Origin: Nitrospinota bacterium
GTDB lineage: Bacteria > JAUXIQ01
Direction: 5' to 3'
NCBI GenBank assembly: GCA_030620925.1
Contig: JAUXIQ010000102.1
Span: forward strand, 1-6,927
DNA: 6,927 bases
This document shows positions 1 to 5,273 of the stretch, piece after piece; positions within the stretch are counted from its first letter, which is position 1, and each line of letters begins with the position of its first letter. The position numbers were made by a program, and so were the translations under genes. Below the pieces are notes generated by a model. That model had not been told where the DNA came from, ran no database searches, and saw only the letters and a list, made by a program, of their open reading frames with translations.

Positions 1-1134
1 CAATTGGAAGAGGAAAAAAGGTTGCTCTACGTGGCCATGACCCGCGTTCGTGAGCACCTGATACTGGCGGGCTCCGGTAGATTCGACAAGGAGGTCTCAG
101 TGCAGACCCCAGCCAGCCCCATGCAAAGCGTACTGGCGGAGCTGAGACTGATCCCCACCGATGAAGATAAAAATCAGACTTTTCCGGCAGACCCCGTAAT
201 CGTAAATTATGGCGGCTCCGAAGTCAAAATCGAGAATGTCTCAAAGGAAAGAATACCCGGTACAGCCGACCGGTCATTCACCCTCATAGACAGGTATGAA
301 AACGAAATCGTTTCCGGCCTTAAAATCCCCGGCATAGAAACCGATAAAAATCTTATGGACACAGTGACCGGACGGCTCGACCATAAAGAGAGACCCCTTC
401 CCGAAAAACCGATCCCCTTGAGCATCACCGGCCTGCTGGAATACCGGCAGTGCCCCGCTCGCTACTATTTCAAATACCGGCAGGGAGTGCCGGAAGAGGA
501 GACCTTTTTGCCGTCTAGCAGCGGCCGAATGGGCGGAGCCGAGTTCGGCTCAAGGGTTCATGACGTGCTTAATCTTTTCGATTTCGAAAAAACCCCGGAA
601 GAACAGTTACCCGCATTGTCCCGCGCTGCGGGTATCCACCCGGATTATCAAGACGAAGTGTTGAAGCTGTTCAGGGTCTTCACCGGCTGCAACCTGTTCA
701 CAGATTTAAGGTCGGCGGATGAACTTTATCGCGAGCTCCCCTTCTCCATGAAACTGGATGGAGCGAACCTAAGCGGCGTGATGGACGCACTGTTCAGGAA
801 AGGTGAAAGAAGCTGGTTCATACTCGACTACAAAACAGATGACGTCGAGGGAGACGAGATAACAGCCAGGGCGGAGGCTTACTTCTTCCAGATATTTCTA
901 TACGCCCTGGCTCTTCAGAAAATTTTAGGGTTCGCTCCTCAAAATATTATGTTATATTTTCTAAGACCCGGCTCAGTACAGGAAAAAGAAGTCAGTGAGT
1001 CAACACTTAGAGCCACCGGAGAAGAGGCACAAAAACTGATAGCCGGAATCAGGGGCGATGATTTCCCGCTGGTGAAATCACCGCGATGTTTTTCGTGCGC
1101 TTATGGCAGAACATTTTGTAAAATATTGGAATGA
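1..1134 (+). CDS. AddA/RecB-like helicase-nuclease, C-terminal part (5' truncated by window edge)
   Basis: This is the C-terminal end of a UvrD-family (superfamily 1) DNA helicase fused to a RecB-type PD-(D/E)XK nuclease, the layout of AddA-like subunits that process double-strand breaks for RecA. The frame is open to base 1, so the gene starts outside the window. Numbering from the TTG at base 4, helicase motif VI is at residues 2-18 (EEEKRLLYVAMTRVREH) and contains the arginine-finger region. A poorly conserved linker follows to about residue 135. Nuclease motifs are complete: GSRVHD with H186, GVMD with D261, LDYKTD with D275 and K277, and Q296 in QIFLYAL. C150 in YRQCPARYYF and C362, C365 and C372 near the C-terminus look like the four ligands of the Fe-S cluster that staples AddB-type nuclease domains. 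The nuclease therefore looks active. A partner AddB would be expected upstream. It could be another UvrD-nuclease fusion rather than true AddA. Confidence 0.9.
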   Translation, partial: QLEEEKRLLYVAMTRVREHLILAGSGRFDKEVSVQTPASPMQSVLAELRLIPTDEDKNQTFPADPVIVNYGGSEVKIENVSKERIPGTADRSFTLIDRYENEIVSGLKIPGIETDKNLMDTVTGRLDHKERPLPEKPIPLSITGLLEYRQCPARYYFKYRQGVPEEETFLPSSSGRMGGAEFGSRVHDVLNLFDFEKTPEEQLPALSRAAGIHPDYQDEVLKLFRVFTGCNLFTDLRSADELYRELPFSMKLDGANLSGVMDALFRKGERSWFILDYKTDDVEGDEITARAEAYFFQIFLYALALQKILGFAPQNIMLYFLRPGSVQEKEVSESTLRATGEEAQKLIAGIRGDDFPLVKSPRCFSCAYGRTFCKILE

Positions 1135-1136
1135 GA

Positions 1137-1175
1137 TATTTTTCCTTCCGTTGAAGCGAAAAATAAGGAAAGATA
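1137..1175 (+). promoter_or_regulatory. Stem that sequesters the ribosome binding site of the next gene
   Basis: Bases 1137-1147 (TATTTTTCCTT) pair with 1165-1175 (AAGGAAAGATA) to give an 11-bp stem: ten Watson-Crick pairs and one G-U pair, around a 17-base loop. The 3' arm contains the Shine-Dalgarno sequence AAGGAA (1165-1170), eight bases before the ATG at 1179. The 5' arm begins two bases after the helicase stop codon (1132-1134), so a ribosome terminating there would cover and open it. The pairing is read directly; translational coupling is inferred. The stem is AU-rich, so its stability is uncertain. No T run follows it, so it is not an intrinsic terminator. Confidence 0.5.
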
Positions 1176-1178
1176 CTA

Positions 1179-1427
1179 ATGAAAGAAGTTAAAATATTAA
1201 AAGACCGCAGGGTAAATGACGTAAGCATGGGATTCTTCTGCCAGCACAAAATGGCTGAAGTTAAACTCACGCTGGACGTTTCGGCGGAAACCATAGAGAC
1301 CGGGGGCGAGCAGCCCGGCGAGAGGAAAAAACTAATACGAAGCAGATGCGATCATCAGGACCAAAGCTGTGGCGGCTGCAGGGAAACAGAGAAGATTAAA
1401 GCCAAGCTGGAATTCTTCGAGTTGTAG
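1179..1427 (+). CDS. Small cysteine-rich hypothetical protein (82 aa)
   Basis: I do not recognise this protein. It is 82 residues, charged and soluble, with no signal peptide or membrane segment. Its notable feature is a set of possible metal ligands: C21-x-H23 in the N-terminal part and C57-x-H59-x4-C64-x2-C67 in the C-terminal part, a spacing that could hold zinc or an Fe-S cluster. A Lys/Glu-rich tail follows and may be helical. The start is the ATG at 1179, preceded at eight bases by AAGGAA. It begins 44 bases after the helicase gene and ends 47 bases before the SPOR gene, so it probably shares their transcript. The good ribosome binding site, the intact frame between genes and the clustered Cys/His residues argue that it is a real gene. 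Function is unknown; a link to the helicase-nuclease rests on position only. Confidence 0.7.
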   Translation: MKEVKILKDRRVNDVSMGFFCQHKMAEVKLTLDVSAETIETGGEQPGERKKLIRSRCDHQDQSCGGCRETEKIKAKLEFFEL

Positions 1428-1458
1428 GCAATTTTTTCTCAATACTCAATCCAAAAAG

Positions 1459-1464
1459 AGGCGG
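1459..1464 (+). promoter_or_regulatory. Ribosome binding site that sets the SPOR gene start
   Basis: AGGCGG matches the AGGAGG consensus at five of six bases. It lies ten bases before the ATG at 1475 but only one base before the in-frame TTG at 1466. This favours the ATG and removes three residues (MRL) from the longest reading frame. Confidence 0.6.
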
Positions 1465-1474
1465 TTTGCGGCTT

Positions 1475-2317
1475 ATGTTTAAAATTAACTTACTTAAGGA
1501 GTTGCGCGGCGGACAAAAGGCCAAATCCACTGACGGTGCAAAAAAAGAGAAGCCTAAGTCGCGACCGATTGTACTGATTCTGATAGCCGCGCTCGTTGCG
1601 GTGTTCGCCTGGGCTTACTTCAAGGGCGGCGTGCAGGAAAAATTGATTACGGTGATCAAGCTGGAGAAAGAAAAACCTCCGCCCCCCCCCGTAACCCCCA
1701 GGAAGAGTCCTCCTGCCCAATCCCAACAAACCACACAGGTTGTGGAAGAAAAGAAGAGGCCCGGCCCCATACCGGCTGAAACCGTTAAACAAAAACCGCC
1801 GGCTGCAAGCCCTCCTGCTGAAAAAGAAAAATCGCTCAAACTACCTGATAACCGGACGCCTGTGGTATTGCACCTGGCTTCATTCAAGTCGGAGGAAGTT
1901 GCCGCAAAAACCGTTAATATCCTGGCTAAAAAAGGATACCATGCCTTCATGGCCGTTTACGACGTACCGAACAAGGGCAGATGGTTCAGGGTCTATTCAG
2001 GCCGTTATGGAACTGTTGCTGAAGCCGAAGCAGCAGCGGTGAAATTGAAAAATTCTGCTCTCACAAAATACGCCATGCCCACTAAACTCCCTTACGCGCT
2101 GCAGGTAGGTGTATACGGCACCCATAAGAAGGCAGCCAAACGACAGGATAAGCTCGATCTTCTCGGATACCCGTCTGCAGTTATACAAGTACGAGGAAAC
2201 GACGGGAATCTCTATTATCGCCTGCTGGTGGGGGCCTACAAAAGCGGAGGTGATTCCACCAAAATGGCGGCCAGGTTGAAAACCGACGGGTATCCGGCTG
2301 TTCTGGTAGCTCCCTAG
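1475..2317 (+). CDS. Membrane-anchored protein with two tandem SPOR domains (280 aa)
   Basis: SPOR domains bind denuded peptidoglycan glycan strands, typically at division septa, so this protein is probably an inner-membrane-anchored envelope or division factor. Numbering from the ATG at 1475, residues 1-30 are basic and cytoplasmic, residues 31-49 form one hydrophobic helix (PIVLILIAALVAVFAWAYF), and residues 50 to about 128 are a Pro/Lys-rich periplasmic linker. SPOR repeat 1 spans about 130-202, from VVLHLASF through WFRVYSGRYG. SPOR repeat 2 spans about 207-280, from YALQVGVYG through YYRLLVGAY. Both keep the usual start strand, the aromatic-R-x-hydrophobic strand and the following G-x-Y/F turn. 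The first residues, MFKINLLKEL, resemble the start of PilN-type pilus proteins, but no PilN domain follows. The linker contains a nine-C run. No catalytic domain is visible, so it is unlike SPOR-linked amidases or lytic transglycosylases. The exact role is unknown. Confidence 0.85.
   Translation: MFKINLLKELRGGQKAKSTDGAKKEKPKSRPIVLILIAALVAVFAWAYFKGGVQEKLITVIKLEKEKPPPPPVTPRKSPPAQSQQTTQVVEEKKRPGPIPAETVKQKPPAASPPAEKEKSLKLPDNRTPVVLHLASFKSEEVAAKTVNILAKKGYHAFMAVYDVPNKGRWFRVYSGRYGTVAEAEAAAVKLKNSALTKYAMPTKLPYALQVGVYGTHKKAAKRQDKLDLLGYPSAVIQVRGNDGNLYYRLLVGAYKSGGDSTKMAARLKTDGYPAVLVAP
1682..1690 (+). repeat. Homopolymeric C9 tract in the proline-rich linker of the SPOR gene
   Basis: Nine consecutive C residues encode part of a run of five prolines. 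The frame is intact through both SPOR domains, so the gene is in the on state here. Tracts of this length can slip during replication, and a one-base change would remove both SPOR domains. Phase variation is possible but not shown; the tract may simply reflect proline codons. Confidence 0.9.
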
Positions 2318-2416
2318 TGCCCGGTATTCATCTGAGGCAGAAACAATACTCATAGTAACCATCCCAACTGCACACCTTCATAAATCTAACAACCGCCTTA
2401 CAGGAGAAAAGCGTAG

Positions 2417-3679
2417 ATGAAAGAACGCGGACAGAACGGCCTATTCTACGGTTGGCGCATAGTCGGCTGGGCTTTCGCTATATACACCATCTCCTATGGG
2501 ATGTCCGGCGTTTTCGGCGTATTTCTGAAGCCACTCTCGCTCGAGTTCGGCTGGACACGGGGGATGACATCTACCGCCTACTCCGTCAATCAGATAATGT
2601 TCGGCCTGTTCGCCCTGATCTCGGGATTTCTTTCAGACAGGTACGGCGTCCGCAAAGTGCTTATAGTGAACGGCGTAATATACGCCATCGGGCTGATGCT
2701 GATCAGCAAGACCTCTTCCATCTGGCACCTCTACCTCTTCTACGGAGTCATAGCAGGGATGGGATACGGGTCGCTCGTCGTGCCCCCCGTGACGGCTGTC
2801 ACCAGATGGTTCGACAAAAAACGGGGCATCGCCGTAGGCATAACACAGAGCGGGGCTGGAATCGGATGGCTCATCCTCTCCCCGCTGGCGGCATATCTTA
2901 TTTACCACTACGGCTGGAGAAACTCTTACATCATCTTCGGCCTGATAGCCCTGGGCGTACTCGTCCCCTTTACCCTACTTTTCAAAGACAAGCCCTCAGA
3001 CCTGGGGCTCAAAGCGTACGGTGAAGAGGCGCAGGCCGCAGCTCACATCACGGAGCCGGACAGAGGGAACCACCTCACAGGCCGCGAGGCCATCAGGACG
3101 CGGCCCTTCTGGTTCCTCAACTCCATCCACTTCTCCGACTGTATATGCCACTCAATAATCCTGGTACACATCGTGGCCTACCTCACTGACATCGGTTTCC
3201 ATCCGGCCAGGGCCGCAAGCGTGCTGGGAGTGGTGGGTGGTGCAGCGGCGGCGGGCACCATAATCAGCGGCGCGTTGGCGGACAGAATAGGCGGCCGCGA
3301 CGCATTGAGAGCCGCCCTGATGATCCAGGCGGCCATGGTCTTCCTGCTCCCCATAACCGATAATGTGTGGTTAATACATGTTACCGCTGCACTATTCGGC
3401 ATGGGTATAGGCGGTCTGATCACCCCCTACCCGGTGCTCACCAGAGAATATTTCAGTGAAGCCACGGCGGGGACCATCTACGGCGGCCTGCTAACCAGCG
3501 CTACTGCCGGCATGGCCCTGGGCGGTTACCTGGGCGGTTACCTTTTTGATATAACCGGAGATTACGAGCTGTCATTCAAGGTAAGCCTGACTGCCGGACT
3601 GGCGGCGCTGACCCTGGGCCTGGCGCTCAGAAAACCGGCTAAAGAGCCGGAGGCATCGCCCGCTCTACAGCCCGAATAG
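2417..3679 (+). CDS. Major facilitator superfamily transporter, carboxylate (OFA/MCT-like) type
   Basis: This is a 420-residue inner-membrane secondary transporter, full length for the family, with about twelve predicted helices in two halves of six. The N-terminus has the FYGWRIV segment common in oxalate:formate antiporter and monocarboxylate transporter relatives. The MFS motif GFLSDRYGVRK is at residues 70-80 between helices 2 and 3, and its second-half copy GALADRIGGR is at 285-294. RWFDKKRG at 130-137, before helix 5 with its SGAGIG stretch, and PSDLGL after helix 6 are also typical of this group. OxlT uses a lysine in helix 11 to bind oxalate; the matching helix here (around TIYGGLLTSATAGMALGGYL) has none, so oxalate is unlikely. 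AGGAGA lies nine bases before the ATG. The gene follows the SPOR gene by 99 bases with no clear promoter seen. Its neighbours suggest an organic or amino acid substrate, but substrate and direction are not determined. Confidence 0.88.
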   Translation: MKERGQNGLFYGWRIVGWAFAIYTISYGMSGVFGVFLKPLSLEFGWTRGMTSTAYSVNQIMFGLFALISGFLSDRYGVRKVLIVNGVIYAIGLMLISKTSSIWHLYLFYGVIAGMGYGSLVVPPVTAVTRWFDKKRGIAVGITQSGAGIGWLILSPLAAYLIYHYGWRNSYIIFGLIALGVLVPFTLLFKDKPSDLGLKAYGEEAQAAAHITEPDRGNHLTGREAIRTRPFWFLNSIHFSDCICHSIILVHIVAYLTDIGFHPARAASVLGVVGGAAAAGTIISGALADRIGGRDALRAALMIQAAMVFLLPITDNVWLIHVTAALFGMGIGGLITPYPVLTREYFSEATAGTIYGGLLTSATAGMALGGYLGGYLFDITGDYELSFKVSLTAGLAALTLGLALRKPAKEPEASPALQPE

Positions 3680-3749
3680 CTATGAGGCGTTCAATTATGA
3701 ATATAAAAAGTACGACTTCCAGCGTTTCATTATATCTGCAGGGTTGAAT

Positions 3750-3773
3750 TTCAATTGATATAATGGTATTGAA
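3750..3773 (+). promoter_or_regulatory. Candidate operator: inverted repeat flanking the -10 box
   Basis: TTCAAT (3750-3755) and ATTGAA (3768-3773) form a perfect 6-bp inverted repeat separated by 12 bases, with the TATAAT box in the spacer. A second, overlapping palindrome, TTGAA-T-TTCAA, lies at 3744-3754, giving three TTGAA half-sites within 30 bases. TTCAAT also occurs at 3690-3695. A dimeric regulator bound here would block the promoter. The repeats are directly seen; a regulatory role is inferred, and short AT-rich repeats can arise by chance. Confidence 0.35.
3756..3764 (+). promoter_or_regulatory. Extended -10 promoter for the aminotransferase-ligase operon
   Basis: TGATATAAT is a perfect extended -10 element (TGn followed by TATAAT). 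No good -35 box exists at the normal distance: TTGAAT at 3744-3749 is only nine bases away. Extended -10 promoters often work without one. Transcription would start near base 3771, giving a leader of about 55 bases before the ATG at 3827. It sits in a markedly AT-rich gap between GC-richer genes. Confidence 0.5.
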
Positions 3774-3796
3774 CTATTTGGGAAATCAGTTTTTTT
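3772..3796 (+). terminator. AT-rich hairpin with T7 tract: weak terminator or leader element
   Basis: AACTATTT (3772-3779) pairs with AAATCAGTT (3783-3791) around a GGG loop, giving eight base pairs with one bulged C. A run of seven T (3790-3796) overlaps and follows the 3' arm. This is the form of a Rho-independent terminator and could end transcription from the transporter gene 93 bases upstream. The stem has only one G-C pair, so termination is probably inefficient. If the promoter at 3756-3764 is real, the hairpin would lie at the extreme 5' end of the aminotransferase mRNA, where it might affect mRNA stability instead. Confidence 0.35.
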
Positions 3797-3826
3797 ATCC
3801 GCACATTAGCCCAAAAGGAGAAAGCC

Positions 3827-5206
3827 ATGGGGGGATACGACCAGGAGTTCATCGAATCCTTACGCGAGGGAGATTTGAACCACATCCTTCATCCATTCAC
3901 TAAGCTCAAAGACCATAACCAGCAAGGCCCGCGCATCATAACCAAAGCAGAGGGCGTCAAAGTGGAAGACATCGAAGGCAACAGCTTATTCGATGGTCTT
4001 TCCGGGCTATGGAACGTGAACATCGGCCATCATCAGCTGGAGGTCGCCGATGCCGTCAGAGAGCAGATGGGAACGCTGGAATACGCGCCCTCTTTCTTCG
4101 GCTATTCCAACATCCCCGCCATCAAGCTGGCCGAGAAAGTCGCATCGCTTCTCCCCGGCAGCCTGAACCGCGTCATGTTCACCTGCGGCGGCTCGGAATC
4201 CAACGAGAGCAATCTCAAGATGGCCCGCTACTACTTCAAACTCAAGGGGCAGCCTGAAAAGATCAAGATAGTATCCCGCAACCAGGCTTACCACGGCGTT
4301 TCCATGGGGGCGCTGAGCGCCACCGGCATACCCCTGTTCTGGGAGATGTTCGAGCCCCTTCTGCCCGGCTTCGTGCACATACCCTCCCCCTACTGCTACC
4401 GGTGCGAATTTCAGAAGGAATACCCCTCATGCGACATGGAATGCGCCCACGAGCTGGATAAAGTAATACAGGAAGAGGGGCCGGAGACGGTGGCGGCGTT
4501 CATCGCCGAGCCGGTTATAGGCGCCGGGGGCGTGATCGCACCCCCGGATGAGTATTTCCCCATCATTCGTGAAATATGCGATAAGCACGACGTGCTGTTC
4601 ATAGCCGACGAGGTGATCACCGGCTTCGGACGCACGGGCAAGATGTTCGGGATGGATAACTGGGGAGTCGTCCCCGATATGGTCTCCATCGCCAAGGGCA
4701 TAACCAGCGGTTATATCCCCCTGGGGGCTGCGGTCATCAAGGATGAAATGTACGAAACCTTCCTGGAGAAGACGCCCGAAGGGATGCCTTTCCTGCACGG
4801 CTTCACCTATAACGGCCACCCCGTGGCCTGCGCCGCAGGGCTCAAAAACATAGAGATAATAGAGCGCGACGGCCTGGTGGAAAACGCCGCGGAAGTAGGC
4901 GCACACTTGCAGGCGCAGCTCCAGGAGCTCAGCGACGTGAGCATAGTGGGAGAAGTCAGAGGCATGGGAATGATGTCCGCCATCGAGCTGGTGGACGACA
5001 AAGAGACCAAGGAGCATTTCGAGCCCCTGGGAGCGCCCGGCCTTCAGGTGGCAAACAAGTCCTGGCAGAAAGGGCTTTTGACCAGGGCCATCGGCGATAC
5101 CCTGGCCCTTGCTCCGCCCCTGACCTGTACGAAAGAGGACATCGACCAGATTTGCAACATCTTCCGTGAATCGCTGGAAGAGACGGATAAAGAAGTGCGG
5201 GGCTGA
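3827..5206 (+). CDS. Class III PLP-dependent aminotransferase (omega-amino acid/taurine:pyruvate-like)
   Basis: This 459-residue cytoplasmic enzyme is full length for the class III family, which moves an amino group, often from a terminal amine, to pyruvate or another keto acid. Visible landmarks are DGLSGLWNVNIGHH near residues 56-69, CGGSESNE at 120-127 for phosphate binding, YHG at 155-157 that stacks on PLP, D261 in ADEVITGFGRTG that contacts the pyridine nitrogen, catalytic K290 in SIAKGITSGYIPLGA, and T327 in HGFTYNGHP from the partner subunit. The catalytic set is complete. An insert carries four cysteines, C190-x2-C193-x8-C202-x3-C206, that could bind a metal. AAGGAG lies six bases before the ATG. 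It is followed 67 bases later by an acyl-CoA ligase on the same strand. Beta-alanine, GABA, putrescine, taurine or related omega-amino donors are all possible; biotin-pathway BioA is less likely because no biotin genes are present. Confidence 0.9.
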   Translation: MGGYDQEFIESLREGDLNHILHPFTKLKDHNQQGPRIITKAEGVKVEDIEGNSLFDGLSGLWNVNIGHHQLEVADAVREQMGTLEYAPSFFGYSNIPAIKLAEKVASLLPGSLNRVMFTCGGSESNESNLKMARYYFKLKGQPEKIKIVSRNQAYHGVSMGALSATGIPLFWEMFEPLLPGFVHIPSPYCYRCEFQKEYPSCDMECAHELDKVIQEEGPETVAAFIAEPVIGAGGVIAPPDEYFPIIREICDKHDVLFIADEVITGFGRTGKMFGMDNWGVVPDMVSIAKGITSGYIPLGAAVIKDEMYETFLEKTPEGMPFLHGFTYNGHPVACAAGLKNIEIIERDGLVENAAEVGAHLQAQLQELSDVSIVGEVRGMGMMSAIELVDDKETKEHFEPLGAPGLQVANKSWQKGLLTRAIGDTLALAPPLTCTKEDIDQICNIFRESLEETDKEVRG

Positions 5207-5259
5207 TCCGGCCGGCTGCCATCTGCTCGAACTGCGCGCACAACGACAGGTCTGTGTAT

Positions 5260-5265
5260 GGAGAG
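5260..5265 (+). promoter_or_regulatory. Ribosome binding site that sets the CoA ligase start
   Basis: GGAGAG lies eight bases before the ATG at 5274. The reading frame is open further upstream to an ATG at 5166, inside the aminotransferase gene, but the 36 extra residues are unlike any ligase N-terminus and the start of family similarity (PLDFLNRSRRLFPDKTAVV) fits the ATG at 5274. Confidence 0.7.
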
Positions 5266-5273
5266 ATACGTTC

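Noticed and set aside
1432-1437. T6 run just after the small Cys-protein gene
   Set aside because: No stem was found immediately upstream, so it is not supported as a terminator.
2318-2416. Possible promoter or hairpin (GTATT at 2324 pairing with AATAC at 2345) in the gap before the transporter gene
   Set aside because: The stem is only five or six base pairs with a 16-base loop, and no -10/-35 pair of acceptable quality was seen; apart from the ribosome binding site the gap holds nothing I can support.
2452-3024. 190-residue open frame on the plus strand inside the transporter gene
   Set aside because: It is Arg/His-rich in an alternate frame of an intact transporter gene and shows no motif.
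3744-3749. TTGAAT as a -35 box for the TATAAT at 3759
   Set aside because: The spacer is only nine bases, far shorter than the usual 16-18; the extended -10 reading is better supported.
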